A stretch of DNA of 64,000 nt from Pseudovibrio exalbescens (GTDB taxonomy: Bacteria; Pseudomonadota; Alphaproteobacteria; Rhizobiales; Stappiaceae): NCBI RefSeq assembly GCF_028737195.1, contig NZ_JAQZAJ010000001.1, forward strand, positions 496,001-560,000. Direction: 5' to 3'. Positions 9,695 to 20,624 of this stretch are shown one piece after another. Position numbers and translations under genes: made by a program. Position 1 is the stretch's first letter, and every line of letters starts with the position of its first letter. The notes beneath the pieces were generated by a model that saw only the letters and a list, made by a program, of their open reading frames with translations, searched no databases and was not told the DNA's origin.

Positions 9695-10777
9695 ATGCGC
9701 GTAGACGATTTTGATTTTGACCTTCCCACGGAAAACATCGCACTGCGGCCTGTAAAACCGCGGGATGCTTCCCGCATGCTTGTGGTGCGTCCGGGAGCCG
9801 ATCAGCTTCTTGAGGACAGTGCCGTGCTGTCACTGCCAGACCTTTTGGAACCTGGCGATGCACTGGTCTTCAACAACACCAAGGTAATCCCAGCTCAGCT
9901 ATTGGGCTTCAGGGACCGAGACGGAGTTCGGGCCAAGGTAGGCGTGACTTTGCACCAGAAGGTGAGTGCCAATGAATGGCGTGCCTTTGTGAAGCCTGCG
10001 AAGAAGCTCAGACTGGACGATACGGTCAAGTTTTATGGCAATGATGATGGTGAAGGTGAGCTAAAGCTCTCCGCTCTCATCTGCGAGAAATCCGAGGCTG
10101 GAGATCTTTTGCTGCGCTTTGACAAGAGCGCCGGTGAGTTGGACGCGGCCATCGCGGAAGTTGGCCATATCCCATTGCCGCCTTACATCGCTTCAAAGCG
10201 AGCGGAGGATGCGCAGGACCGGGAAGATTATCAGACAGTCTATGCTGAGCACAAAGGTGCTGTGGCGGCACCAACGGCAGGGCTGCATTTCACCGATCGC
10301 CTGTTTGATGCTCTGAAAAAACGCGGCATCGAAAGCCACTTTGTGACCCTTCATGTGGGGGCAGGTACGTTTCTTCCTGTCAAAGTAGACAAGACTGAAG
10401 ATCACAAAATGCATCATGAATGGGGTGAGATCTCTGAAGAGACCGCCCAGAAGCTCAATGAAATTCGCGCTCGAGGAAATAAAGTGGTTGCCGTTGGCAC
10501 CACATCGCTTCGCATTCTTGAGAGCGCAACGGGCGATGACAAGGTCATCAAGCCGATTTCTGGCAGCACAGATATCTTCATCACACCAGGCTACAAGTTC
10601 AAGGCGATTGATGGCCTGATGACCAACTTTCATTTGCCGAAGTCTACGCTGTTCATGCTGGTGAGCGCGTTCTCCGGCATGGATGAGATGCGCGCCGCAT
10701 ACACGTTTGCCATCGAAAACGGCTATCGGTTCTACAGTTATGGCGACAGCTCTCTCCTGTTTCCCAAAGGTGATTAA
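9695..10777 (+). CDS. queA: S-adenosylmethionine:tRNA ribosyltransferase-isomerase
   Basis: This 360-residue enzyme transfers the ribosyl part of SAM onto 7-aminomethyl-7-deazaguanine in tRNA to form epoxyqueuosine. Family marks include the N-terminal [61 protein letters not shown]-like [18 protein letters not shown], and [19 protein letters not shown] near the C terminus. The length is usual for QueA. Its stop overlaps the tgt start by one base (TAATG), so the two queuosine genes are translationally coupled. Confidence 0.97.
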   Translation: MRVDDFDFDLPTENIALRPVKPRDASRMLVVRPGADQLLEDSAVLSLPDLLEPGDALVFNNTKVIPAQLLGFRDRDGVRAKVGVTLHQKVSANEWRAFVKPAKKLRLDDTVKFYGNDDGEGELKLSALICEKSEAGDLLLRFDKSAGELDAAIAEVGHIPLPPYIASKRAEDAQDREDYQTVYAEHKGAVAAPTAGLHFTDRLFDALKKRGIESHFVTLHVGAGTFLPVKVDKTEDHKMHHEWGEISEETAQKLNEIRARGNKVVAVGTTSLRILESATGDDKVIKPISGSTDIFITPGYKFKAIDGLMTNFHLPKSTLFMLVSAFSGMDEMRAAYTFAIENGYRFYSYGDSSLLFPKGD

Positions 10778-11940
10778 TGAGTGAACAAACCCAAGCGCGG
10801 TTTTCCTTCAAGCTGCTAAAGACAGATGGCGGTGCCCGCCGTGGTGAAATCAACACGCCACATGGTGTTGTCCGCACGCCGGCTTTCATGCCGGTTGGAA
10901 CGCAAGCAACGGTTAAAGCCATGTACCCGGAACAGGTCCGCGATCTTGGCGCCGATGTTATTTTGGGCAACACCTATCACTTGATGTTGCGACCAACGGC
11001 TGAGCGTGTTGCAAAGCTCGGCGGTCTGCACAAGTTCATGAATTGGCCGCATACGATCTTGACGGACTCCGGTGGCTTTCAGGTGATGTCATTGGCTCAG
11101 CTCCGCAAGATGAGCGAGGAGGGGGTTACCTTCCGATCTCATCATGATGGCTCCGTTCATGAGATGAGCCCTGAGAGGTCCATCGAAATTCAGGGGCTGC
11201 TTGGCGCTGACATTCAGATGCAGCTTGACCAGTGCATTGCATTGCCTGCCGAGCGCAGCGAGATCGAGGAAGCCATGCAGCTGTCCCTCCGTTGGGCAGA
11301 GCGCTCTCGCACTCAGTTTGAAAAAATGGGTGGACCTGAAAAGGGGCAGGGTCTCTACGGCATCGTTCAAGGCGGCGACAATCCCGAACTGCGTGTTCAG
11401 TCTGCCAAAGCACTGGGTGACATGCCGTTCGAAGGCTACTCCGTTGGCGGTCTGGCCGTTGGTGAACCTCAGGAAGTCATGCTCAAAATGCTGGAGGTCA
11501 CTACTCCGGTCATGCCGGTTGACAAGCCACGCTACCTGATGGGCGTGGGCACGCCAGAGGACATTTTGGAAAGCGTCGCCCGCGGGATTGATCAGTTCGA
11601 TTGTGTGATGCCAACGCGCGCTGGTCGGCATGGCCTGGCGTACACACGCTTCGGCAAGGTGAATCTGAAAAACGCACGCCATTCAGAGGATCCGCGCCCG
11701 CTGGACGAGGCCTCAAGTTGCCCTGCCACGCGTGAGTATTCACGCGCTTACCTGCACCATCTGGTCCGTGTGAATGAGGGCCTTGCTGCAATGCTCCTGA
11801 CTTGGAACAATCTGGCTTACTACCAGTATCTCATGCAGGGCATTCGCGATGCAATTGATACAGGTACCTTTGAAGAATTCCGTCAGAAAACCAAGGAAGA
11901 TTGGGCTCGAGGAGACATCGAGCCCTATGTCTGGTCCTAG
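10777..11940 (+). CDS. tgt: Queuine/preQ1 tRNA-guanine transglycosylase, zinc site degenerate
   Basis: This 387-residue enzyme swaps guanine-34 of tRNAs with GUN anticodons for preQ1. The catalytic core is intact: [11 protein letters not shown], the aspartate in [28 protein letters not shown] and the nucleophilic aspartate in [14 protein letters not shown]. The C-terminal zinc site is not. Where the family has CxCxxC this protein reads SSCPAT, keeping only the middle Cys, and the usual His of the following helix (in TIHNL-like sequence) is Asn in [10 protein letters not shown]. Three of four zinc ligands therefore seem lost, while the surrounding YSRAYLHHL is conserved. It is coupled to queA. 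Confidence 0.95.
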   Translation: MSEQTQARFSFKLLKTDGGARRGEINTPHGVVRTPAFMPVGTQATVKAMYPEQVRDLGADVILGNTYHLMLRPTAERVAKLGGLHKFMNWPHTILTDSGGFQVMSLAQLRKMSEEGVTFRSHHDGSVHEMSPERSIEIQGLLGADIQMQLDQCIALPAERSEIEEAMQLSLRWAERSRTQFEKMGGPEKGQGLYGIVQGGDNPELRVQSAKALGDMPFEGYSVGGLAVGEPQEVMLKMLEVTTPVMPVDKPRYLMGVGTPEDILESVARGIDQFDCVMPTRAGRHGLAYTRFGKVNLKNARHSEDPRPLDEASSCPATREYSRAYLHHLVRVNEGLAAMLLTWNNLAYYQYLMQGIRDAIDTGTFEEFRQKTKEDWARGDIEPYVWS

Positions 11941-11950
11941 GCCTCATGAA

Positions 11951-11981
11951 GGCAGTCAGCTTGCGGTTGACTGCCTTTTTT
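11951..11981 (+). terminator. Terminator after tgt, overlapping the next gene's 3' end
   Basis: The 8-bp stem GGCAGTCA/TGACTGCC with a 9-base loop is followed by six T. It starts 11 bases after the tgt stop. Its stem also encodes the last residues and stop codon of the converging DUF4864 gene. Confidence 0.8.
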
Positions 11982-12384
11982 GCAGCATCACGCCGTTGAT
12001 CTTCCAAATGCCATCTTGCTGCTGGTTCAGCTTGTAAATGCCGAGCCAGGACTCACCGTCGGTGTCGCTCAGCCAAACCTCTTGAAACAGAGTGCCATCG
12101 GTTTCGACAGTTCGTCCAAAACCAATATCTTGAGCGGTCAACAGTGGCTGATACCCTGCGCGTACCATCTCGATGAAGTCGCGTGGTGACGGAAACTGTG
12201 CCTTGATGGCGCTTGCTGCGTAGCTGTAGGCCTTGGCTGCATCGCTGCGTTTGAGCGCTTCGATCTGCTCAAGTATGATTGACTTGATTTGCTTGCCAGC
12301 GGTTAGCTCGTCGGCCTGTGCCTTGATGGGGTGCGCGGTGATGCCTGCGAGGATAAGCAGAAGCGCAAGTACGGTGTGGCGCAT
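11956..12384 (-). CDS. DUF4864 exported protein
   Basis: This 142-residue protein starts with a signal peptide (RHTVLALLLILAGITA, cut near IKAQA). The mature part matches the DUF4864 pattern: IILEQIEALKRSDAAKAYSYA, then IKAQFPSPRDFIEMVRAGYQP and a C-terminal EVWLSDTDGESWLGIYKL...DGIWKINGVML. The fold is likely NTF2/SnoaL-like, but function is unknown. It is thought to act in the periplasm because of the signal peptide. Its 3' end lies inside the tgt terminator. Confidence 0.8.
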   Translation of the reverse strand: MRHTVLALLLILAGITAHPIKAQADELTAGKQIKSIILEQIEALKRSDAAKAYSYAASAIKAQFPSPRDFIEMVRAGYQPLLTAQDIGFGRTVETDGTLFQEVWLSDTDGESWLGIYKLNQQQDGIWKINGVMLQKRQSTAS

Positions 12385-12483
12385 CTCTTCGGTCCCTGTT
12401 TTTATGCCATATACCCTAACGTAACATAGGGCGTGAGGCTAGAGACCCAAGAGAAGAATGCAGTCAGAGAACGCAGGGCGTCA

Positions 12484-13770
12484 TCACAAACGCCACAACT
12501 CCACTTGATCGGGCTTTTCTTCGCGGCAAAGTTTGTCGTGCAGATCTGCAACAAACACGCGCCCGTCTGCCGAGAAGGGTAAAACGGACGCCCAAGCGGT
12601 TTCCTTGTTCAGAAGAAGGCTGTGCGGAACGGCAAGCACGACGGCATCAGCTGGAACTGCTTCTGATGCCGGTGTTAGCGCCAAGCCGTACTCCTCCTGA
12701 ACTTCTGCAGGATCTGCGAGAGGATCGATGATCTGCACGTCTGCGCCAAACTTTTGCAGCTCGCGCACCAGATCGACCACCTTTGAGTTGCGCGTATCGG
12801 GTACGTCCGCCTTGTAGGTGATACCCAGAACCGTAATACTCGGCGGCATCTGGCGGCCCAGGCGCACACACCCTTGAATGATCTCACCCGCCACGAACCG
12901 GCTCATGGCTTCATTGGTGCCGCGGCCCGCCAATATCACCTGCGGTGAAAAACCCAGCTCGTAGGCTTTGTGCGTCAAATAGTAGGGATCGACGCCAATG
13001 CAGTGGCCACCCACAAGGCCCGGCTTGAAAGGCAGGAAGTTCCATTTTGTCCCAGCGCCTTCAAGCACATCACGGGTATCAATGCCCATACTATTGAAAA
13101 GCATGGCAAGTTCATTCATGAGCGCAATGTTCAAGTCGCGCTGTGTGTTCTCGATGACCTTGGCTGCCTCTGCAACCCGAATGCTCGGTGCCCTGTGAAT
13201 GCCAGCGGTAACAACTGTGCCGTACAGCTCACTCAAGGTGTTCAGAGCTGCTTCAGAGGAGGCTGAAACGATCTTGAGAATGCTTTCAAAAGTATGCTCA
13301 GTGTCGCCCGGATTAATGCGCTCAGGGGAGTAGCCAACCTCAAAGTCAACTTTGAACTTGAGCCCGCTTTGCGCCTCAAGAATGGGCACTGCAATTTCTT
13401 CGGTTGCGCCGGGAAAAACGGTCGACTCAAATACGACAATGTCGCCGCGCTTCATTTGGCTGCCGACAGTTTCAGCTGCTTTTTCCAATGGTTTGAGATC
13501 TGGCCGCTTTGCCTGATCGACGGGGGTTGGCACGGCGACAATGTGAATGTGCGCGCGCTTCAGGTCTTCAGGGTTTGCTGTCAGTTGCAGATGGTTGTTT
13601 GCAAGGCTGGATGGTTCAACAGATCCGGTGACATCATGACCTGCTTTCAGGGAAGCTATGCGTGCTTCATTGATGTCAAACCCGATGGTCGAGAAACCCT
13701 TGTTTGCAAATGCGCTTGCAACAGGCAGGCCCACATAGCCAAGCCCAACAACTGAGACTGTCAAAGACAT
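12484..13770 (-). CDS. UDP-sugar 6-dehydrogenase, TviB/WbpO type
   Basis: This 428-residue member of the UDP-glucose/GDP-mannose dehydrogenase family oxidises the C6 hydroxyl of a UDP-sugar to a uronic acid in two NAD-dependent steps. The N-terminal Rossmann motif is SVVGLGYVGLPVASAFA. The catalytic Cys lies in LVGGHCIGVDPYYLTHKA, a form typical of TviB/WbpO/CapL enzymes acting on UDP-N-acetylhexosamines rather than plain UDP-glucose. VFESTVFPGATEE and YSPERINPGD also fit. It is 19 bases downstream of the epimerase on the same strand and probably makes an acidic sugar for capsule, O-antigen or exopolysaccharide. The exact sugar cannot be read from sequence. Confidence 0.9.
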   Translation of the reverse strand: MSLTVSVVGLGYVGLPVASAFANKGFSTIGFDINEARIASLKAGHDVTGSVEPSSLANNHLQLTANPEDLKRAHIHIVAVPTPVDQAKRPDLKPLEKAAETVGSQMKRGDIVVFESTVFPGATEEIAVPILEAQSGLKFKVDFEVGYSPERINPGDTEHTFESILKIVSASSEAALNTLSELYGTVVTAGIHRAPSIRVAEAAKVIENTQRDLNIALMNELAMLFNSMGIDTRDVLEGAGTKWNFLPFKPGLVGGHCIGVDPYYLTHKAYELGFSPQVILAGRGTNEAMSRFVAGEIIQGCVRLGRQMPPSITVLGITYKADVPDTRNSKVVDLVRELQKFGADVQIIDPLADPAEVQEEYGLALTPASEAVPADAVVLAVPHSLLLNKETAWASVLPFSADGRVFVADLHDKLCREEKPDQVELWRL

Positions 13771-13789
13771 TGAATTCCTCTGACGGCTT

Positions 13790-14800
13790 TTAAACGCCGT
13801 AGTATTCGCGGTACCACTTCACAAAGGCGGCGACGCCGTCTTCAACACTGGTCTGGGGTTTAAACCCAGTGATGTCAATAAGATCTGTTACGTCTGCCCA
13901 GGTAGCAGCTACATCGCCCGGCTGGAAAGGCAAGAGTTCGCGTTTTGCCGTTTTGCCCAGAGCCTTCTCTATAGCTGCAAGATAGGTGAGGAGCTCAACA
14001 GGTTCGTTGTTGCCAATGTTGCAGATGCGATAGGGCGCGCTGCTTGTTGCTGGGTCGGCTGCAACCGCATCCCACTCGGCATCCGCCTGCGGTGGAACGA
14101 AGCTGACGCGAACAATGCCCTCTACAATATCGTCGATGTAAGTGAAGTCTCGCACCATGTTACCGCCATTGAAAAGCGGCACTGGTTTGTCTTCCAGAAT
14201 GGCTTTTGTGAACTTGAAGAGCGCCATGTCCGGCCGCCCCCAAGGCCCATAGACGGTGAAGAAGCGCAGGCCCGTGCACGGAATGGAAAACAGATGCGCA
14301 TAAGAATGCGCCATCGCTTCATTCGCTTTTTTTGTAGCAGCGTAGAATGACACAGGATGGTTGCCACCTTTGTGGGGTGACAACGGCATGTCCTTGTCGA
14401 GACCGAACACGGACGACGTGGATGCGTAAACGAGATGCTTGACGGGGTGAGCGCGCGCGCCTTCAAGGATATTCAGGAAGCCGGTTACGTTTGAGTCTAC
14501 GTAACTTTGAGGTTCTTCTAATGAATATCTTACACCCGCCTGAGCTGCCAGATGGATCACGTAGTCTGGCTTTGCCTCGACGAAGACCTTCATGACAGCA
14601 TCTCGGTCTTGCAGGTAAACACGGCTTTCTTCGAAATGGTTAGATCCTTGAAGCCTTTTGAGACGGTTCTCTTTCAGATTGACATCGTAGTAGTCGGTTA
14701 CCGCGTCAAGACCAATGACGTGATAGCCCAATTCGAGCAACCTCAGGGCCACGGCGTTGCCAATGAAACCCGCCGTGCCCGTCACAAGGATCTTTTCCAT
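13790..14800 (-). CDS. lspL: NAD-dependent UDP-uronate 4-epimerase (LspL type)
   Basis: This 336-residue extended SDR epimerase starts with VTGTAGFIGNAVALRLLELG, a variant of the glycine motif. SFYAATKKANE holds the catalytic YxxxK. GLRFFTVYGPWGRPDMALF followed by VRDFTYIDDIVEG is characteristic of UDP-glucuronate/UDP-uronate epimerases such as LspL, which convert UDP-glucuronate to UDP-galacturonate for rhizobial polysaccharides. It lies between galU and the dehydrogenase in one minus-strand group with short gaps. The three enzymes give a route from glucose-1-phosphate to acidic UDP-sugars. The substrate assignment is inferred from family. Confidence 0.85.
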   Translation of the reverse strand: MEKILVTGTAGFIGNAVALRLLELGYHVIGLDAVTDYYDVNLKENRLKRLQGSNHFEESRVYLQDRDAVMKVFVEAKPDYVIHLAAQAGVRYSLEEPQSYVDSNVTGFLNILEGARAHPVKHLVYASTSSVFGLDKDMPLSPHKGGNHPVSFYAATKKANEAMAHSYAHLFSIPCTGLRFFTVYGPWGRPDMALFKFTKAILEDKPVPLFNGGNMVRDFTYIDDIVEGIVRVSFVPPQADAEWDAVAADPATSSAPYRICNIGNNEPVELLTYLAAIEKALGKTAKRELLPFQPGDVAATWADVTDLIDITGFKPQTSVEDGVAAFVKWYREYYGV

Positions 14801-14829
14801 CTAACTCAATCTCGTAGCAGGCGCTTCGC

Positions 14830-15708
14830 CTAGTTTTTCAGCAGCTTTTCCAGGAGAGGGCGCACTTCAGCGGCCAACTCCTCATTGTCCATTGCATAGG
14901 CAATATTCGCCGCGAGGAAGCCTGCTTTCGAGCCACAGTCATAGGTCTCACCGGTATACTCAACGCCGAAGAAATCCTGTTTGCCCATCAACGTGAGCAT
15001 TGCGTCCGTTAGCTGGATCTCGCCTCCTGCACCGGTGGCCTGATTTTCCAAAAGGCCAAAGATCTCGGGTTGCAAGATGTAGCGGCCATTTATGTAAAGA
15101 TTGCTTGGCGCAGTTCCTGGCGCGGGCTTTTCAACCATACCCGTTACTTTGAACGTGCCGTCTGCCATGGGTTCTGATCGCTCGATAATGCCGTAATTCT
15201 GCGTTTGATCCCATGGCACTTCTTCGACAGAAATCACGTTGCCGCCATTCTTTTCATAGGCTTCGACCATCTGAGCCAGGCAGCCTTTTTCCGACTTCAT
15301 GACCATATCTGGAAGAAGCACGGCAAACGGCTCGTTGCCAATGATTTCACGTGCACACCAGACCGCATGTCCTAGACCCAGAGGCTCCTGCTGACGGGTG
15401 AAGCTGGTGCTGCCCGCTGCGGGCCGCATGTCTTCCAGCAGGCCTAGAGCCGCCTTTTTGCCGCGGCTGCTCAGGGTTTCTTCCAGCTCATATGCAATAT
15501 CAAAGTGGTCTTCGATGACGTGCTTGTTGCGGCCAGTCACGAAGACGATGTGCTCAATACCCGCTGCAAGCGCTTCGTCGACAACATACTGAACAATTGG
15601 CCGATCCACGACAGTCAGCATCTCCTTCGGCACAGCTTTGGTGGCTGGCAAAAAGCGGGTCCCAAGACCTGCAACGGGAAGAACTGCTTTGCGAATTGTT
15701 TTGCTCAT
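14830..15708 (-). CDS. galU: UTP-glucose-1-phosphate uridylyltransferase
   Basis: This 292-residue enzyme makes UDP-glucose from UTP and glucose-1-phosphate. The N terminus carries the nucleotidyltransferase signature [23 protein letters not shown]. Also present are [17 protein letters not shown]-like sequence, [20 protein letters not shown], and [20 protein letters not shown] near the middle. I chose the ATG at 15708 with GAGG upstream; the longer frame adds 60 unconserved residues. It is the first gene of the sugar-nucleotide group and lies divergent from cysQ with a shared upstream region of about 200 bases. Confidence 0.95.
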   Translation of the reverse strand: MSKTIRKAVLPVAGLGTRFLPATKAVPKEMLTVVDRPIVQYVVDEALAAGIEHIVFVTGRNKHVIEDHFDIAYELEETLSSRGKKAALGLLEDMRPAAGSTSFTRQQEPLGLGHAVWCAREIIGNEPFAVLLPDMVMKSEKGCLAQMVEAYEKNGGNVISVEEVPWDQTQNYGIIERSEPMADGTFKVTGMVEKPAPGTAPSNLYINGRYILQPEIFGLLENQATGAGGEIQLTDAMLTLMGKQDFFGVEYTGETYDCGSKAGFLAANIAYAMDNEELAAEVRPLLEKLLKN

Positions 15709-15905
15709 ATCGGCCTCATTGTTACTAATGTACCTCGGTTTTGATAGGCGCTTCCGCTGCCCTTGGTCAATGCTTTGAATTGTTTCATGGCATTTCGTCC
15801 GGTGAAAGCTGTGAAACCTGTCTAATAATGACTCGCGTCGGTCATATGGGCTCAATAGTGTTGCCCGGCTTAAGTATAACTCCTCCATACCGTTGGATCT
15901 CGAAG

Positions 15906-16718
15906 ATGATTGAGAAATTCAAAGAAGCCGCCTTGGTCGCTGGTCAAGAAGCCATGAAGATTTATGAGACTGATTTTATGGTGGAGGACAAAGAGGATGG
16001 CTCACCGGTTACCATAGCCGACCAAGCTGCTGAAGATGTCATCATCAAGATTCTTGGAGAGGCCTTTCCAGATCTGACGGTGATTGGCGAAGAAAGCACC
16101 GCTGCGGGCAAGGTTCCTGAAACCTGCAACCGCTTTGTCATCGTCGACCCAATTGATGGCACGAAAGAGTTCATCAAGAAGAATGGCGAGTTCACGGTCA
16201 ACATCGGCTTGATTGAGGGCGGTGTCGCCATCGCAGGCGTCGTATATGCGCCAGCGCTGGGAGAACTCTATTGGGGCGACTGCCACAATGGGGCATTCAA
16301 GGCGACAGTTGAGAACAACAAGATCGTTTCAACGAAACCCATTCGCTCGCGTGGCCTTGATGAGAATAATGTTGTTGTGCTGGCAAGCCGTTCTCATCGC
16401 ACACCAGAAACTCAGTCCCTGATCGACCGCCTCGGTAATGTCGAGGTGATGGCCGCAGGCTCGTCTCTGAAGTTCTGCAGATTGGCTGAAGGAGCCGCTG
16501 ACTTTTACCCGCGCCTAAGTCCCACAATGGAATGGGATACCGCTGCTGGGCAGGCGGTTCTAACGGCAGCCGGTGGCGCGACAATCGTCTCCGGCGGCGG
16601 GCCTTTGCTTTACAACAAGCGCGATGAGACAAATCAGCGAGCCTTCGAAAATCCATTTTTCATTGCTGTTGGTGATGAGCAAATTATTTCCCGGTTCAGC
16701 TTGAAGTCAGGCTGGTAG
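15906..16718 (+). CDS. cysQ: 3'(2'),5'-bisphosphate nucleotidase
   Basis: This 270-residue inositol-monophosphatase-fold enzyme hydrolyses 3'-phosphoadenosine 5'-phosphate, the by-product of sulfate activation. Metal-binding motifs are present: GEEST after FPDLTVIG, the DPIDGTKEF signature, and [15 protein letters not shown] near the C terminus. [15 protein letters not shown] follows as in CysQ. I chose the ATG at 15906; the long upstream frame lacks conservation. It stands 75 bases before cysD on the same strand, which fits a shared sulfate-assimilation unit. Confidence 0.93.
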   Translation: MIEKFKEAALVAGQEAMKIYETDFMVEDKEDGSPVTIADQAAEDVIIKILGEAFPDLTVIGEESTAAGKVPETCNRFVIVDPIDGTKEFIKKNGEFTVNIGLIEGGVAIAGVVYAPALGELYWGDCHNGAFKATVENNKIVSTKPIRSRGLDENNVVVLASRSHRTPETQSLIDRLGNVEVMAAGSSLKFCRLAEGAADFYPRLSPTMEWDTAAGQAVLTAAGGATIVSGGGPLLYNKRDETNQRAFENPFFIAVGDEQIISRFSLKSGW

Positions 16719-16793
16719 ACTTCGGCATCTCTGGAAAAACCGTCTAGCTTTCAGTGCAACGACTGACCTTTACGGTTTTATCCGGAGAATTTG

Positions 16794-17702
16794 ATGCCGA
16801 TTAATCCATCCTCGCATTTAAAGCGTCTTGAGAATGAGAGTATTCAAATCATTCGCGAGGTTGCGGCGGAGTGCCGGAATCCTGTCATGCTGTATTCCAT
16901 CGGCAAGGATTCCGCCGTCATGCTGCATTTGGCGCTCAAGGCGTTTTATCCGTCCAAACCGCCGTTTCCCTTGCTCCATGTAGACACCACCTGGAAGTTT
17001 CGAGAAATGATAAGCTTCCGCGATACGATTGCGGAAAAGTACGGTTTGGAACTTATCGTGCACACCAATGAGGAAGGTGTACGGCAGGGCATCAATCCGT
17101 TTGATCATGGCTCCTCAAACTACACCCATGTGATGAAGACCGAGACGCTGAAGGCGGCTCTTACTGAACATGGGTTCGATGCAGCCTTCGGTGGGGCCCG
17201 GCGTGATGAGGAAAAGTCGCGCGCCAAGGAACGAGTTTTTTCTTTCCGCACATCCTCCCATTCGTGGGACCCCAAAAACCAGCGTCCGGAGCTATGGAAC
17301 AATTACAACGCTCGGGTCAAGCCGGGCGAGTCCATTCGAGCATTTCCGCTCTCCAATTGGACCGAACTTGATATCTGGCAGTACATTCTTGCCGAGGAAA
17401 TCGACATTGTTCCCCTTTATCTGGCGGCAAGACGTCCGGTGGTGAACCGGGGCGGATTGCTGATCATGGTTGATGACGAGCGCTTCCGCTTGGAGCCGGG
17501 TGAACAGATAGACGAGAAGATGGTTCGGTTCAGAACCCTTGGCTGTTATCCGCTCACCGCGGCAATTGAATCAGAAGCCACCACACTTCCTGAAGTGGTT
17601 CGCGAGATGCTTATTGCTCGGACCTCCGAGCGTCACGGGCGCCTTATTGACCATGACGATGCGGCCTCGATGGAAAAAAAGAAGCGGGATGGGTATTTCT
17701 GA
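16794..17702 (+). CDS. cysD: Sulfate adenylyltransferase subunit 2
   Basis: This 302-residue PP-loop ATPase is the catalytic subunit that forms adenosine 5'-phosphosulfate from ATP and sulfate. The PP-loop reads [47 protein letters not shown] and [16 protein letters not shown] are CysD signatures. The ATG at 16794 is used because GGAG lies six bases upstream; a TTG at 16791 directly precedes it. The stop overlaps the start of cysNC (TGATG), so the subunits are translationally coupled. Confidence 0.97.
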   Translation: MPINPSSHLKRLENESIQIIREVAAECRNPVMLYSIGKDSAVMLHLALKAFYPSKPPFPLLHVDTTWKFREMISFRDTIAEKYGLELIVHTNEEGVRQGINPFDHGSSNYTHVMKTETLKAALTEHGFDAAFGGARRDEEKSRAKERVFSFRTSSHSWDPKNQRPELWNNYNARVKPGESIRAFPLSNWTELDIWQYILAEEIDIVPLYLAARRPVVNRGGLLIMVDDERFRLEPGEQIDEKMVRFRTLGCYPLTAAIESEATTLPEVVREMLIARTSERHGRLIDHDDAASMEKKKRDGYF

Positions 17703-19624
17703 TGAACATTAATCCGGACATCAAGGCGGAAGACTTTGCGGAGTATATTTCCTCTCAAGAAGACAAGGGGCTCTTGCGTTTTTTGACCTGCGGCAGTGTG
17801 GATGATGGCAAGTCCACTCTCATCGGGCGCTTGCTATTCGACACGAAGTTAATTTTTGAGGATCAGCTCTCTGCTCTTGAGCGCGACAGCAAGCGCCACG
17901 GCACCGTTGGCGAAGAGATGGATCTGGCGCTACTGGTTGACGGTCTGGAAGCAGAGCGAGAGCAGGGCATCACCATTGATGTTGCTTATCGGTTCTTTGC
18001 AACGGACAAGCGCAAGTTCATCGTTGCCGACACTCCGGGCCACGAGCAATACACCCGGAACATGGCAACGGGCGCCTCTACCGCCGATCTTGCCGTGCTG
18101 TTGGTTGATGCGCGCAAGGGCATTCTCACACAGACCAAACGCCATGCGTTTATTGCTTCTCTTCTCGGGGTACGACACGTGGTTCTGGCCCTCAACAAGA
18201 TTGACCTTGTTGACTACAGCCAAGAGCGTTTTGAGGAAGTCCGCGCGGAGTTCGACCAGTTTGCGGAGAGCTTTGACTTTGACAGCGCGGTGGCCATTCC
18301 TCTTTCTGCCCGTTTTGGCGACAATGTCACGCAGCGCAGTGACAAGCTTTCATGGTTCAACGGACCGACCCTGCTCGAACACCTGGAAACCGTTGAGGCT
18401 GAAAAGGAAGAGGAGGGCGGGCCCTTCCGGCTTCCTGTCCAGTGGGTCAATCGCCCGAACCTCAATTTTCGAGGCTTTTCAGGAACAGTGACTGGCGGTC
18501 CCATGCGGGTGGGTGACGAGATCGTCGTGGCAAACTCCGGAAAGACCACGGTCGTCGACAAGCTGGTGACCATGGATGGGGAGCTCAGCGAAGCGCCGTC
18601 AGGGCAGGCTGTAACGGTCACCTTGAAGGACGAGATCGACATTTCACGTGGTGATGTGCTGGCACCCGCCAATAATCGGCCGGATGTCTCCGATCAGTTT
18701 GCAAGCCATGTGATCTGGATGTCCGAACAGCCCATGTATCCAGGGCGACCATACCTGCTCAAGATTGCCGGGCGAACGGTTTCAGCCCAGGTCACCGAGA
18801 TCAAACACAAGATTGACGTCAACACCTTCAAACACCTTGCAGGCAAGCAGCTGGAACTCAATGAGATCGCGTTTTGTAACGTGGCTTTGTCTCATCCGGT
18901 GGCGTTTGATCCCTACGAGGCCAACAAGGAGACGGGCAGCTTCATCTTGATTGACCGCATGAGCAACGAAACCGTTGCAGCGGGAATGGTGTGGTTCGGC
19001 CTTCGGCGCGCAACCAACGTGCACCGACAAGCGCTCGACATCAACAAGGCGGAGCGCGCATCGTTAAAGAACCAGCGTCCGGCCCTCCTGTGGTTTACGG
19101 GCCTGTCTGGGTCTGGCAAATCCACGATTGCGAATGCGCTTGAACTGAAACTGAGCGAGCGCGCGAAGCACACGTATGTTCTTGACGGCGACAACATTCG
19201 TCATGGCCTGAACAAGGACCTCGGCTTTACAGAGGCTGATCGGGTGGAAAACATCCGCCGGGTGGCCGAAACGGCAAAACTCTTCGTGGATGCTGGGCTG
19301 ATTACGCTGGTGTCTTTTATCTCACCGTTCCGATCGGAACGCCAGCTGGCGCGGTCTTTGGTGGAAGCAGGGGAGTTCTACGAGATCCATGTAGATACGC
19401 CGCTGGAAGACTGCGCAAAACGCGATCCCAAAGGCCTTTACGCCAAGGCAAAGGCAGGAGAAATCCAGAACTTTACGGGAATCGACAGTCCTTACGAAGC
19501 GCCGGAAAACCCGGAAATTCGCGTCAGCACCGTGGGACGGACACCAGAAGACATTGCTGATGAGATTATTGATCGTTTGGAAGAAAATGGCGTTCTGGAG
19601 CGTGCACTGGAGTGGCACATTTAA
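17702..19624 (+). CDS. cysNC: Sulfate adenylyltransferase subunit 1 / adenylylsulfate kinase fusion
   Basis: This 640-residue fusion has an N-terminal EF-Tu-like GTPase and a C-terminal APS kinase. The GTPase part shows G1 GSVDDGKST (about residues 31-39), G3 DTPGHEQY and G4 NKID. It drives APS formation with CysD by GTP hydrolysis. The kinase part begins near residue 455 with the P-loop GLSGSGKST (about 467-475), then [15 protein letters not shown] and [13 protein letters not shown]. It phosphorylates APS to PAPS. Fused CysNC is common in Rhizobiales (the NodQ type). The gene overlaps cysD by one base. Confidence 0.97.
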   Translation: MNINPDIKAEDFAEYISSQEDKGLLRFLTCGSVDDGKSTLIGRLLFDTKLIFEDQLSALERDSKRHGTVGEEMDLALLVDGLEAEREQGITIDVAYRFFATDKRKFIVADTPGHEQYTRNMATGASTADLAVLLVDARKGILTQTKRHAFIASLLGVRHVVLALNKIDLVDYSQERFEEVRAEFDQFAESFDFDSAVAIPLSARFGDNVTQRSDKLSWFNGPTLLEHLETVEAEKEEEGGPFRLPVQWVNRPNLNFRGFSGTVTGGPMRVGDEIVVANSGKTTVVDKLVTMDGELSEAPSGQAVTVTLKDEIDISRGDVLAPANNRPDVSDQFASHVIWMSEQPMYPGRPYLLKIAGRTVSAQVTEIKHKIDVNTFKHLAGKQLELNEIAFCNVALSHPVAFDPYEANKETGSFILIDRMSNETVAAGMVWFGLRRATNVHRQALDINKAERASLKNQRPALLWFTGLSGSGKSTIANALELKLSERAKHTYVLDGDNIRHGLNKDLGFTEADRVENIRRVAETAKLFVDAGLITLVSFISPFRSERQLARSLVEAGEFYEIHVDTPLEDCAKRDPKGLYAKAKAGEIQNFTGIDSPYEAPENPEIRVSTVGRTPEDIADEIIDRLEENGVLERALEWHI

Positions 19625-19741
19625 CTGCAGAAAACACGGTTATCCTTGGATCAAAAGGGGCGGCATGTGCTGCCCCTTGTTTTTTCCATATTCTGCCTCT
19701 ACCAGAACTACAGACGATTCTACGCTTAGGAGCCTGAAGCC

Positions 19742-20590
19742 GTGACCCAGCCTAATTCTGAAGTCATTGTTGGAAATGCAAAATTCTCCAACTCCGCCCC
19801 ATTTGCCTTGATTGCTGGTCCTTGCCAGCTGGAAAGCCGTAATCACGCCATGGAGATGGCTCAGGCGGTAAAGGAGATCACCGACGAGCTGGGCATTGGG
19901 TATGTGTTCAAGGCTTCCTATGACAAGGCAAACCGCACCAGCCTTTCTGCGTCTCGTGGTATTGGCATGGCAAAGGGTCTGGAAGTCTTTGCGGAAATCA
20001 AGGAGACCTTTGGCCTTCCTGTGATCACCGATGTTCATGAATCCACCCACTGTGCGCCTGCTGCCGAAGTCTGCGATATTCTCCAGATCCCAGCTTATCT
20101 ATGCCGACAGACCGATCTGCTCGTAGCAGCGGCTCAGACCGGTCGGGCCATCAACGTGAAAAAAGGTCAGTTTCTTGCCCCTTGGGACATGAAAAACGTT
20201 CAGACCAAGCTCGTGGAGAGTGGCAACTCGAACGTCCTGTTGTGTGAACGCGGCGCCACCTTTGGCTACAACACACTGGTTTCTGACATGCGCGCGCTGC
20301 CAATCATGGCGGCCATGGGCTCTCCAGTGGTTTTTGATGCGACGCACTCCGTGCAGCAGCCTGGTGGCCTCGGTGGTTCCTCAGGTGGTCAGCGCGAATT
20401 TGTCGCCACCTTGGCCCGTGCAGCTGTCTCCGTCGGCATTGGTGGTCTCTTCATTGAAACCCATGACGATCCGGACAACACCAAGTCCTCTGACGGACCG
20501 AACATGATTCCTTTGAACCGATTGAAAGAGCTTCTTTCTTGGCTTCAGGAGTACGACAAGATCACAAAGGCACGTAGTTTTACTCTTTGA
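19742..20590 (+). CDS. kdsA: 3-deoxy-8-phosphooctulonate (KDO-8-P) synthase
   Basis: This 282-residue enzyme condenses phosphoenolpyruvate and arabinose-5-phosphate to KDO-8-phosphate for the lipopolysaccharide inner core. Hallmarks are LIAGPCQLESR, FKASYDKANRTS, TDVHESTHCAPAAEVCDILQ, IPAYLCRQTDLL, VKKGQFLAPWDM, and FDATHSVQQPGG near the C terminus. The Cys in the IPAYLCRQ/VKKGQ context and HEST region match the KdsA family. The start is GTG at 19742. It lies upstream of eno on the same strand, as is common in proteobacteria. Confidence 0.96.
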   Translation: MTQPNSEVIVGNAKFSNSAPFALIAGPCQLESRNHAMEMAQAVKEITDELGIGYVFKASYDKANRTSLSASRGIGMAKGLEVFAEIKETFGLPVITDVHESTHCAPAAEVCDILQIPAYLCRQTDLLVAAAQTGRAINVKKGQFLAPWDMKNVQTKLVESGNSNVLLCERGATFGYNTLVSDMRALPIMAAMGSPVVFDATHSVQQPGGLGGSSGGQREFVATLARAAVSVGIGGLFIETHDDPDNTKSSDGPNMIPLNRLKELLSWLQEYDKITKARSFTL

Positions 20591-20624
20591 TTTCGAAAGG
20601 GTTTCGGGGTAATTACGTACCGTC

